Shown: positions 1 to 6,097 of the stretch, piece by piece | Numbering within the stretch: the first letter of the stretch is position 1 | Layout: each line of letters starts with the position of its first letter | NCBI GenBank assembly: GCA_031256815.1 | Contig: JAIRPU010000135.1 | Span: 1 to 18,927, forward strand | Reading direction: 5' to 3' | Origin: Spirochaetaceae bacterium | GTDB lineage: Bacteria > Spirochaetota > Spirochaetia > Treponematales > Breznakiellaceae | Length of the DNA stretch: 18,927 nucleotides | Program-made: the position numbers and the translations under genes | Notes under the pieces: model-generated | What the model saw: only the letters and a program-made list of their open reading frames with translations | What the model was told of the DNA's origin: nothing | The model's database searches: none

Positions 1-146
1 AAAATATAATTCGCGCTCACTTTATCCAAAGCGTTTAACAAATTATCATTGCGCTCAAACATACCGGGAATATCGGTAAGTTCCGGCGTAGTCCGGGTCA
101 AAAGTTCGTCAAGCGCATCTGCTTCTTCTTCTGTCATTTTTGCCAT
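1..146 (-). CDS. partial small acidic protein of unknown function (runs off the left edge)
   Basis: The frame opens at ATG (146-144), preceded by a strong AGGAGG ribosome binding site about 5 nt upstream, and stays open for 48 codons to the window edge. The visible N-terminus is MAKMTEEEADALDELLTRTT, very acidic and predicted helical, followed by a segment ending KVSANYIF. I do not recognise the family. Small acidic proteins of this kind next to a toxin-antitoxin pair are sometimes antitoxins, but nothing seen here proves that. The ribosome site and start are convincing; the function is unknown. The region upstream (147-284) holds a TATAAT at 239-244 (minus strand), about 90 nt from the start, which could be its promoter. 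Confidence 0.6.
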   Translation of the reverse strand, partial: MAKMTEEEADALDELLTRTTPELTDIPGMFERNDNLLNALDKVSANYI

Positions 147-284
147 ATTATCCTCCTAAAGGTCGAATTTTTCCCGAAACGCTTTACGGCATTTCATTGC
201 GTGAAATACATTGATAGATATATCGTCAATACGAACGCATTATAATTTTTATGCAATAAATTTTCTCGTCCGCGCCGTTATTTT

Positions 285-369
285 CTGATATTTTCAAATA
301 TTTTCTATTTCCCGTTCTACTTGCAATTTCGCTTCTTTCAAAAGGCTTTCGCTCGATTGCCGCAGGGCG
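285..369. repeat. 85-bp direct repeat, copy B (hsdS tail duplicate)
   Basis: Aligned without gaps to 797-881, it differs at 11 of 85 positions by my hand alignment. Mismatches cluster in two short patches, and the segments between (for example TTCTTTCAAAAGGCTTTCGC) are identical. Both copies extend a few bases past the hsdS stop codon. The two copies flank the hicBA pair in the same orientation, so homologous recombination between them could delete it. Confidence 0.85.
294..368 (-). pseudogene. remnant of an hsdS 3' end (last 24 codons and stop)
   Basis: On the minus strand this stretch reads ALRQSSESLLKEAKLQVERE followed by IENI and a stop. It matches the last 24 residues of the specificity subunit encoded at 806-880 (ALRQASESLLKEAKAMVERE, then IEKI) at 20 of 24 positions, with the stop at the same place. 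No start codon or target-recognition domain precedes it; homology begins abruptly 20 bp after the hicA stop codon. It is a leftover of a second specificity gene or of a duplication, not a functional gene. It reads in the same direction as the intact gene. Confidence 0.8.
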
Positions 370-388
370 TGCGGATTTGATTCTTCGT

Positions 389-562
389 TTAAGACAAACG
401 TTTGATAATTTTTCTTGCCAATTGTTCTTTAATTTCCCGATGCCTGGGGACGGCTTCGGAAATTCCTGTTTGTTGATTCCGGTACCAGTCATGTTCGCTT
501 CCGTGACGGATAAATACCGCCCCGTTTTGGGTAATGATTCTGAGCAGATCAACGCGCTTCAT
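389..562 (-). CDS. hicA: HicA-family mRNA interferase toxin
   Basis: A 57-residue protein starting MKRVDLLRIITQNGAVFIRH. It shows the HicA (YcfA-like) pattern: an N-terminal helix, a GAVFIRHGSEHDWYRN strand region with the expected catalytic histidine at position 24, and the C-terminal signature VPRHREIKEQLARKIIKRLS. HicA toxins have a double-stranded-RNA-binding-like fold and cleave mRNA when not held by HicB. The ATG overlaps the hicB stop in an ATGA tetranucleotide, implying translational coupling. The order is antitoxin first, the reverse of the classical hicAB order. A longer open frame over the same DNA (226-552) is a shadow with no family features. Function rests on recognised motifs. 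Confidence 0.88.
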   Translation of the reverse strand: MKRVDLLRIITQNGAVFIRHGSEHDWYRNQQTGISEAVPRHREIKEQLARKIIKRLS

Positions 563-762
563 ACCGTTGTTACTAATGTTCCGGTTTTTTCTGGTACGGC
601 GTTCTGAATATTGTCAAAAGTTTGTATATCCTGATAAATGGATTTCAGCATATTTTCAAGCTCTTCAGGAGTTTCTCCCTGAGTCCAATAATCAGGAAAC
701 TGGTTGATAAATCCGATATATCCGCCTTCCGGCGCTTCCCAATAGGTATATGATAAAACCAT
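559..762 (-). CDS. hicB: HicB-family antitoxin (short form)
   Basis: A 67-residue acidic protein, MVLSYTYWEAPEGGYIGFIN and onward, with the HicB N-terminal signature: a beta strand, a GGYIGF turn, then QFPDYWTQGETPEELENMLKSIYQDI, which matches the usual pattern ending in a helix rich in acidic residues. This is the degenerate RNase-H-like fold that binds HicA. There is no room for the C-terminal DNA-binding domain found in longer HicB proteins, so autoregulation may be absent or need another factor. A ribosome site (AGAGG) lies 6 nt before the ATG. The stop overlaps the hicA start by 4 bp. The gene starts 44 bp beyond the end of hsdS and has its own promoter candidate. Confidence 0.85.
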   Translation of the reverse strand: MVLSYTYWEAPEGGYIGFINQFPDYWTQGETPEELENMLKSIYQDIQTFDNIQNAVPEKTGTLVTTV

Positions 763-781
763 TGTATGCCTCTTAATATAA

Positions 782-809
782 ATTATACCGTATTCTCTGA
801 TATTTTCAA
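782..809 (-). promoter_or_regulatory. candidate sigma-70 promoter of hicBA
   Basis: On the minus strand TTGAAA (804-809) is followed after 16 nt by a perfect TATAAT (782-787). The -35 box lies over the hsdS stop codon, inside the 85-bp repeat, so the repeat supplies part of the promoter. The downstream copy of the repeat keeps the TTGAAA but has no TATAAT at the right distance. Confidence 0.55.
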
Positions 810-881
810 ATCTTTTCTATTTCCCGCTCTACCATAGCTTTCGCTTCTTTCAAAAGGCTTTCGCTTGCCTGCCGCAGGGCG
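797..881. repeat. 85-bp direct repeat, copy A (3' end of hsdS)
   Basis: This is the end of the intact specificity gene plus about 9 bp beyond the stop. It pairs with copy B at 285-369 (74 of 85 bases identical by hand alignment), and the two bracket hicBA. Confidence 0.85.
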
Positions 882-2263
882 AAACTTTTTTGGATAAGAC
901 CTGCGATGCGCTCTTGAGCTGCGGTGTCAACGAGCGGGATAATAATGTTTTCCAATGACTCATTGCTAATTTTTGGTTGTGCAGTTTGTGTAAACTCTCT
1001 TTGAATTTGTTCTTGTACCACAAAACTTCTTAATAATAATTCATAAAAAAAATAGTTATGTGTTTTGTTTTTTAAGCGAAAACGAGAAGTATTATTTGAA
1101 ATAAAACTATTATTGTATTTTTCTGTAATAATATTAACTTTTCCAATAGTAGCACCGATTGTCGCAAAAACAAAATCATTTGTGTTTACGGTTGTTTCAT
1201 TTGTTGAAATAAATGTATCATCAATAAAAATAACATCATTATCAGAAATAGGAGCGTTAAAAGACAATTCTTTTATTCTGATATATGCTCTTTTTCCACA
1301 TTCTACATATAATTTATCAGATATTAGACTTCCATTTTTGAAATTTCCCATATCTTTTAATTTGCAAAAACCATTTTCATAATTTTTTACCAAAGCAATT
1401 ATTGCTTCATATTTTTTTTGATAATACTCAGCGTCGAGGCGTCCGGTCGCGCCGAAAGATTGACTGAAGGTTTTGATATTAATATTTGTCCACAGATTTC
1501 CACAGATTTCCACTGATTGTGTATCTGTGTTAATCCGTGTAATCTGTGGACTAAAACCGATACTTTCCAACAGCAGCGCTTCCGCCTCGCGGTAGAGGGC
1601 TTGGGATTGTTCGCGCTTTGCGTGCGCTTGTTTTACGGTTTTTTCTATTTCACGCTGAAAAGGAATAGGCAAAATAGGAATTTTAATATTTGCCAATAAA
1701 TCAAGATTTATTCTTTGTTGAACGCCACCATTTTTTTGTTTATCAATTTGTTGCAACCCTTTTTTAGAAGACAAAAAGGCAAATAAATAATAGGGATTAA
1801 TACCATCAATGTTTTTAATAATAGCAACAGCTCTATTTGCAATACAAGGTTGAAAGCCTTTTGGAATAATTGCAATATCGCCAACGCTTCCCATTATTGA
1901 CAAAACAATATATTCTTCGTGGATATGAGAACGCTTTTGGGTTTCAAAATATTCTTTACCCACAAATACAGGATTATCATTTTCAATAAAATGATTTCTT
2001 ATATCTTTAGCTTGTAAATATCTAATTTCTTGCAGTTGATTATCAGGAAATTTTGAATGGTCACCATCGGCAACAGATGCAACTTCAGCAATATTTTTGC
2101 AAATCATTCTGCTAAAAAAATAATTATTAGATAAATTTTGTTTGCTATAATATTCGCTATCAATCCTTATGTACTTTCTATCTAATTCACTTAACCGCAC
2201 TTCGCTCGCCTCCAGCCCTTTCAACAAAGCTTCGTATTTGGCTTTATCGAAAGGGCTGTTCAA
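806..2263 (-). CDS. hsdS: restriction-modification specificity (S) subunit
   Basis: A 485-residue protein with the two-half layout of specificity subunits. There is an N-terminal recognition domain (about 30-215) and a central conserved helix (about 205-240, QREIEKTVKQAHAKREQSQA). A second recognition domain opens near SFGATGRLDAEYYQKKYE, and a distal conserved helix ends the protein (about 445-485, AAQERIAGLIQKSFALRQAS). Each half would bind one part of a split DNA target. The start is TTG, sharing TTGA with the stop of the upstream methyltransferase gene, so the two are co-translated. The recognition domains are markedly AT-rich, as is common for exchanged segments. The linker between the halves contains a 60-bp palindromic repeat encoding about 20 residues. 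The target sequence cannot be predicted by eye. Confidence 0.92.
   Translation of the reverse strand: MNSPFDKAKYEALLKGLEASEVRLSELDRKYIRIDSEYYSKQNLSNNYFFSRMICKNIAEVASVADGDHSKFPDNQLQEIRYLQAKDIRNHFIENDNPVFVGKEYFETQKRSHIHEEYIVLSIMGSVGDIAIIPKGFQPCIANRAVAIIKNIDGINPYYLFAFLSSKKGLQQIDKQKNGGVQQRINLDLLANIKIPILPIPFQREIEKTVKQAHAKREQSQALYREAEALLLESIGFSPQITRINTDTQSVEICGNLWTNINIKTFSQSFGATGRLDAEYYQKKYEAIIALVKNYENGFCKLKDMGNFKNGSLISDKLYVECGKRAYIRIKELSFNAPISDNDVIFIDDTFISTNETTVNTNDFVFATIGATIGKVNIITEKYNNSFISNNTSRFRLKNKTHNYFFYELLLRSFVVQEQIQREFTQTAQPKISNESLENIIIPLVDTAAQERIAGLIQKSFALRQASESLLKEAKAMVEREIEKI
1489..1550. repeat. 60-bp palindromic repeat element inserted in frame in hsdS
   Basis: Six 10-bp steps form a large inverted repeat. 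The left half is three versions of CCACAGATTT and the right half three versions of AATCTGTGKA. The outer arms TCCACAGATT (1489-1498) and AATCTGTGGA (1541-1550) are exact reverse complements. It encodes roughly TDTQSVEICGNLWTN in the linker between the two halves of the specificity subunit and keeps the frame open. From memory, similar CTGTGGA-rich dispersed repeats occur in other bacterial genomes; I could not check this. Confidence 0.75.
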
Positions 2264-4275
2264 AAAAAACTTAATTTCTCTTTTTGGGCAAACTCGATAA
2301 ACGCTTCCGCGACGCCGTCCCGCGTTAAGCCTTCGGTGTTAAATAAATCGTGCTTGACGATATAATGCCCGTGAGCGTCATAAAAATCCTCGTAGATTTT
2401 ATCGCCTGAATTATCTTTGCTTGGGCTTTGCATCGTTGCAAAAAATATAGGGTAGTCCTCCTTTTTCGGACAAAGTTTTTCGTCCCATTTTTGCAGAAAT
2501 AGCACGGAAGTTTTTGTGCCGGTGTGGGGCTTAAACACATTGCCGTGCAAGCCCACAACCGCCAGAATCCGGCACCGTTCTGCGATAAATTCCCGGATAT
2601 ATTTATCGCTGGAATTATTAAACCGCCCCTGGGGAAGCACTATCGCCATGCGCCCGCCGGGTTTCAGAAAATCAAGATTGCGCTCAATAAACAAAATATC
2701 CCTGCCTATCTTGCCCACTTTCTTTTTTCCATCCGCCCGTTTTGCAATATCATGCGTAGCAATTATCACATCATCGGTTATGTCCCCCGCAAAAGGAGGA
2801 TTCGCCATAAGAATATCAAAATTAAAATACTTGTTGCTGTCATGGTTTTTCCGGTTTTTAATAAAACGCTGTAAACCATCGCTGTATTCGCTTTGCCATG
2901 CGGGATTTTTAAAATCTTCTTCCCAGCGGGTATAATCAAGGGTATTTAATTTCAGCACATTACTATGTCCGTCTCCGGCAATAATATTTAACATTCGCGC
3001 AACGCGCACCGAGCGCGGATCAAATTCCAGCGCAAAAATATGGTCGCGCACATAATGTATTTCGCGCTTTGAACGGCTGGAATTGGTAAAAAGATTTGGT
3101 TTTTCTGGATTTATTTTCCCCCATACATACAAAACTGTATGCATGGGAAAGCCGCAGGAACCCGCCGCCGTGTCTATCATCGTTTCGCTCTCTTTTGGGT
3201 TTAACATTCTTACGCACATATCAATCACATACCGGGGCGTAAAATACTGCCCTTTCTCAGATTTTGCCGCCTTTATGGACAGATATTCAAAAGCGTCATC
3301 AACAACTTCAAGATTGGAATTAAACAGTTTTATATCCTGCAAATACGATACGCATGAACGCAGGTGCGAAGGTTTAAGTTTTATTTTTGCATTGTCATCA
3401 AAAATTCCTTTCCATTGGCTGCAGGCTTCGTCAAAAAGATTGGTAATGCGTTTTTGAACCTCAATGTCGCTACCGGTATCGCGGAAAGAAAGCGGACGGA
3501 ATTTTGAATCATCAATATTTTTCAATTCAACATTATTTCTTGCCAATACCGCTATTTCATCCGCATCGTCTACGCTCATGTATTCGTCATAAAGTTTTGT
3601 AAAAAGCACTTTGAATATTTCATCAAAACTGTCTTCACCGGAGTTTGCCATAACGCGGTCTTCAAATTCGGTAATAACAAAAGACAGCGTTTTCTTTTCA
3701 AGCTGGTCATTTTGATAGAGTTGTTTTATTGTGTAATGAACATTAAGCACCTCAGAAAGAGTCTGATGCGCTTTCGGCAAATACGAAAGTTTGTTTAGGT
3801 AGGTTGTTTTTGAATCTTTGTCTGTTTCTTTATAGTAATATTCAATTTGATTTCCGTCCGTCCACACGCCGATTGCCGCGCCTGAAAATTTGCAGTACGA
3901 TTCGAGTTGTTTCCGCCCTTCTTTTGCTGTGGGATTTGTAGGACTCTTTAATTCAACAATAATGTAGGCTTGAGTAGGCCGCTCTTTTTCGTACACGACA
4001 ATATCGGCGCGTTTGCCGCTTGACCCCATCGTAACCTCGCTCTGCACATCAAACAGTTCGGGTTCGTATCCGTACTCGGTGATGAGTTTGTCAAGGTATA
4101 ACTGCCGGACAACTTCTTCCGGCTTTAATTTTATTTCTTTTTTGCGGATAAGGCAGGTAATATCATATCCCCCCCCCCCGTGTGTTATAATGCGCTTTTC
4201 AAGCGCCGCTATTTTTTCCGGCGAAAACTGCGAAAGTTTGTAACCGGAGTCCTTTATTATTTCCTCTATAGCCAT
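2260..4275 (-). CDS. fused PD-(D/E)XK nuclease and N6-adenine DNA methyltransferase (BcgI A-like / type IIG-like)
   Basis: A 671-residue protein. Residues about 45-150 look like the HsdR N-terminal nuclease fold, with D91 in KRADIVVYE and the E108-L-K110 pair in IIVELKSP. Residues about 275-650 form an N6-adenine methyltransferase of the HsdM type: GQYFTPR at 342-348, the SAM loop DTAAGSCGF starting at 368, and the catalytic NPPF at 492-495. No helicase motor is seen and no separate HsdR gene lies in the window. The enzyme would therefore methylate and cut using the partner S subunit, as in BcgI-type systems. An alternative is a modification enzyme with a regulatory or inactive nuclease domain. 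Codons 33-36 contain an 11-G run, so expression may switch. The ATG start lies 5 nt after a perfect TATAAT. Confidence 0.85.
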   Translation of the reverse strand: MAIEEIIKDSGYKLSQFSPEKIAALEKRIITHGGGGYDITCLIRKKEIKLKPEEVVRQLYLDKLITEYGYEPELFDVQSEVTMGSSGKRADIVVYEKERPTQAYIIVELKSPTNPTAKEGRKQLESYCKFSGAAIGVWTDGNQIEYYYKETDKDSKTTYLNKLSYLPKAHQTLSEVLNVHYTIKQLYQNDQLEKKTLSFVITEFEDRVMANSGEDSFDEIFKVLFTKLYDEYMSVDDADEIAVLARNNVELKNIDDSKFRPLSFRDTGSDIEVQKRITNLFDEACSQWKGIFDDNAKIKLKPSHLRSCVSYLQDIKLFNSNLEVVDDAFEYLSIKAAKSEKGQYFTPRYVIDMCVRMLNPKESETMIDTAAGSCGFPMHTVLYVWGKINPEKPNLFTNSSRSKREIHYVRDHIFALEFDPRSVRVARMLNIIAGDGHSNVLKLNTLDYTRWEEDFKNPAWQSEYSDGLQRFIKNRKNHDSNKYFNFDILMANPPFAGDITDDVIIATHDIAKRADGKKKVGKIGRDILFIERNLDFLKPGGRMAIVLPQGRFNNSSDKYIREFIAERCRILAVVGLHGNVFKPHTGTKTSVLFLQKWDEKLCPKKEDYPIFFATMQSPSKDNSGDKIYEDFYDAHGHYIVKHDLFNTEGLTRDGVAEAFIEFAQKEKLSFF
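4169..4179. repeat. poly-C/poly-G tract of 11 (candidate phase-variation switch)
   Basis: Eleven consecutive C on the plus strand are eleven G in the coding strand of the fused restriction-modification gene, at coding nucleotides 97-107. The reading here is ON: CAC GGG GGG GGG GGA TAT. With 12 G the frame meets TGA two codons later; with 10 G it meets TAA about 13 codons later. No other G or C run of this length occurs in the window. Confidence 0.9.
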
Positions 4276-4280
4276 AACCT

Positions 4281-4286
4281 ATTATA
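4281..4286 (-). promoter_or_regulatory. -10 box (TATAAT) immediately before the restriction-modification operon
   Basis: A perfect TATAAT on the minus strand is separated from the ATG by only AGGTT, with no good -35 match upstream. A transcript from it would begin at or within a base or two of the start codon. Confidence 0.45.
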
Positions 4287-4526
4287 CAACAGCGCCACCC
4301 TGAAAATCACCCGGCCCAAAAACCAGCCAAACACCATGCACAGGCCGCGCCCGCTAACGCGGCTTGGGTTTCGGCGCGGCTTGGTTTGCGGCGCTGGCAA
4401 ACGATGGCAGCCGGAAAAGCGTTTCGCGCTTTTCCGGCGCGGCCGTTCGCGTCCGCGGCGTCTGGCGCTTAACAAAGGCCGGCGGCCTGCCGCGGCGTCT
4501 GGCGGTCTTGCCGCAGAGCAGGCGCA

Positions 4527-4555
4527 TTGTATTTTTTTTTAAAGCCGGTTAAAAT
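4527..4555 (+). promoter_or_regulatory. candidate promoter of the lipoprotein gene
   Basis: TTGTAT (4527-4532), a 17-nt spacer, then TAAAAT (4550-4555). The start codon follows 18 nt later with a GTGGAG ribosome site between, so this promoter would give a short conventional leader. Confidence 0.4.
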
Positions 4556-4573
4556 AAAACTGTGGAGTTTAGA

Positions 4574-5182
4574 ATGAGTCTTTTCCGGCGTTTCAAAATA
4601 TATGAATATGTTATTTTTGCCATAGTTACTCTTGCGGCGGGCTGCGCGCTTTTTAACAAAAACAAAACGCCTACGGAAAAAGAAACGCCGCCCGAACAAT
4701 TCGGCGCAATACCCCTGGAAACCACCGCCAAAGATTCCGCAGCGCCCAATTCAACAAACTCATCCGCGAATAACAGCGCGGCAGCCGGAACCAGCAACTT
4801 TGAATTAATAAAAAACAAAAAATGGATTTTGAGCGAAGTACGGATTGGCTATGGTTATGTCGTGCTGGACAGGGAACTTATGGCCGGAAATCAAATGTCC
4901 GATTATTATTCACTTCAATTTATAAACGAAGGGGTTAACGGCGTAGCCGCGCCAAACCGTTATTACGCGCCTTATGCGCTGGTGGAATCAAACAATGTAA
5001 TGATACACCCTGTAGCAAGTACTTTAATGGCATCTTCGCTGGCAATAGGCGTTCTTGATGAACAAAAATTTTTTTCTTTGCTTCAAAATATGAAGCGCTG
5101 GAGCGAAATTAATTCTATTTTACATATATATTCAACAGAAGGCGAAGCAAACACAACGCTTGTTTTTACCGCCGTTCCTTAA
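4574..5182 (+). CDS. META-domain (HslJ-like) lipoprotein
   Basis: A 202-residue protein. The start is placed at ATG 4574 because GTGGAG lies 6 nt upstream; an in-frame GTG at 4562 would overlap that ribosome site. A charged N-terminus and hydrophobic stretch end in LAAGC (C24), a relaxed spirochaete-type lipobox, so the mature protein is probably lipid-anchored. An Asn/Ser/Ala-rich linker (about 45-75) precedes the C-terminal domain. That domain shows KKWILSEV, a sheet-like stretch with VNGVAAPNRYYAPY, and IHPVASTLMAS, matching the META/HslJ pattern of W-L, G-x-x-x-x-N-x-Y and xxxTxMA. The biochemical role of this family is not well defined; envelope or stress functions are usually suggested. 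It leads into a flavodoxin gene 13 bp downstream. Confidence 0.75.
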   Translation: MSLFRRFKIYEYVIFAIVTLAAGCALFNKNKTPTEKETPPEQFGAIPLETTAKDSAAPNSTNSSANNSAAAGTSNFELIKNKKWILSEVRIGYGYVVLDRELMAGNQMSDYYSLQFINEGVNGVAAPNRYYAPYALVESNNVMIHPVASTLMASSLAIGVLDEQKFFSLLQNMKRWSEINSILHIYSTEGEANTTLVFTAVP

Positions 5183-5195
5183 ATCAGGAGGATTT

Positions 5196-5687
5196 ATGAA
5201 GCCACTAATTATTTATTATTCCTATGATGGACACAGTGATTTTATCGCAAAAGAACTTTCGCGGCTTTTGGATGCCGACATTCTGCGCATAGAACCGGAA
5301 AATGAAAAAAAATATTCAGGCTTTGCCAAATATTTTTTTTGCGGTATGGGGGCGCTCTTCAAAAAAAATATTTTATTAAAAACGAATAACGAAAAAATAG
5401 AAGAACGCGAAACTGTAATTATAGGCGGCCCTGTATGGGGAGGCGCTCCGGCGCCTGCTTTATGCGCGTTTTTAAAACAAACGCCGCTTGCCGCAAAAAA
5501 AACCGGCCTGTTTTTATGCCATTTAAGCAAGCCTGGTCAGGCCATGCAAACGTTAAAATCGCTGATTGGCGAAGGCACAAAATTAATAGCGGAAGCCGAT
5601 TTTATAAATCCGGACGCAAAAAAAACGGAAGCGTTTAAAGACAAGCTGGATGTTTTTGCCGGCAAAATAAAAAATGCAATATCTTAA
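5196..5687 (+). CDS. flavodoxin-family protein
   Basis: A 163-residue protein whose start is fixed by AGGAGG 5 nt before ATG 5196; the frame is open further upstream, but that part overlaps the previous gene. The N-terminus MKPLIIYYSYDGHSDFIAKE has the first strand and the phosphate-binding loop of flavodoxins, with SYDGHSDF in place of the usual T/S-x-T-G-x-T. VIIGGPVWGGAPAPAL supplies the loop that stacks on the flavin. It would carry FMN and move electrons in the cytoplasm; the partner is not evident from the neighbours. It lies between the lipoprotein and a ModE-like regulator, all same strand with short gaps, so probably one operon. Confidence 0.85.
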   Translation: MKPLIIYYSYDGHSDFIAKELSRLLDADILRIEPENEKKYSGFAKYFFCGMGALFKKNILLKTNNEKIEERETVIIGGPVWGGAPAPALCAFLKQTPLAAKKTGLFLCHLSKPGQAMQTLKSLIGEGTKLIAEADFINPDAKKTEAFKDKLDVFAGKIKNAIS

Positions 5688-5701
5688 AAACAGAGGTTGA
5701 A

Positions 5702-6052
5702 ATGACAGAGAATATTAAACCGGTAACAAAAGTTTTTTTGGCATCCCCCGGCGGGCATGGCGAGCCTTTTTTGGGGCCCGGCATGATTAAATTGCTTGTG
5801 CAAATAAACGAAACAAACAATGTAAGAAAAGCCTGCGAAAACATGGGGCTTTCTTACAGCAAAGGCTGGAAGCTGCTTGCCAGACTGGAAAACTGCATCG
5901 ATTTTCAGGTGGTATCGCGCCGGCAGGGCGGCGCAGGCGGAGGTGATACACGGCTTACCGAAGAGGGTGCCGAATTTTTAAAAAAACATCTGCAGTTTGA
6001 ATCTGAATGTGAAAAAGCGGTGCTCGATTTATTCAGGAAATATTATGCGTAA
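5702..6052 (+). CDS. ModE-like winged-helix transcriptional regulator (single domain)
   Basis: A 116-residue protein. Residues about 25-100 match the N-terminal DNA-binding domain of ModE: MIKLLVQINETNNVRKACEN, then MGLSYSKGWKLLARLE as the recognition helix and wing. The conserved glycine-rich turn VSRRQGGAGGGDTRLTEEGA follows. The molybdate-binding domains of full ModE are absent, so this is a stand-alone wHTH of the kind found next to varied genes. No molybdate transport genes are in the window. AGAGG precedes the ATG. Its target is unknown; the adjacent flavodoxin and lipoprotein genes are reasonable candidates by position only. Confidence 0.85.
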   Translation: MTENIKPVTKVFLASPGGHGEPFLGPGMIKLLVQINETNNVRKACENMGLSYSKGWKLLARLENCIDFQVVSRRQGGAGGGDTRLTEEGAEFLKKHLQFESECEKAVLDLFRKYYA

Positions 6053-6097
6053 AAGCATATTTTAAAAACAGCATAACCGCAGACATTAAGGAATAGT

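Larger units (their letters stand above)
4276..4573. other. GC-rich divergent intergenic spacer with a hairpin
   Basis: About 300 bp separate the divergent restriction-modification and lipoprotein genes. Nucleotides about 4340-4525 are much richer in G+C than the flanking genes. They contain an 11-bp perfect stem at 4411-4437 (CCGGAAAAGCG, loop TTTCG, CGCTTTTCCGG) and runs such as GGCCGGCGGCCTGCCGCGGC. Open frames through it carry no recognisable domain and look like a by-product of high GC. There is no U-run after the hairpin, so it is not a typical terminator. Confidence 0.5.

Noticed and set aside
226..552. 108-residue open frame on the minus strand
   Set aside because: It overlaps hicA in another frame, has no family pattern, and runs through the hsdS remnant out of frame.
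4411..4437. 11-bp hairpin as a rho-independent terminator
   Set aside because: It lies between two divergent genes, where no terminator is needed, and no T-run follows on either strand.
4266..4542. Arg/Pro-rich open frames in the spacer upstream of the restriction operon
   Set aside because: GC-rich low-complexity DNA lacks stops; composition is unlike neighbouring proteins and no ribosome site is seen.
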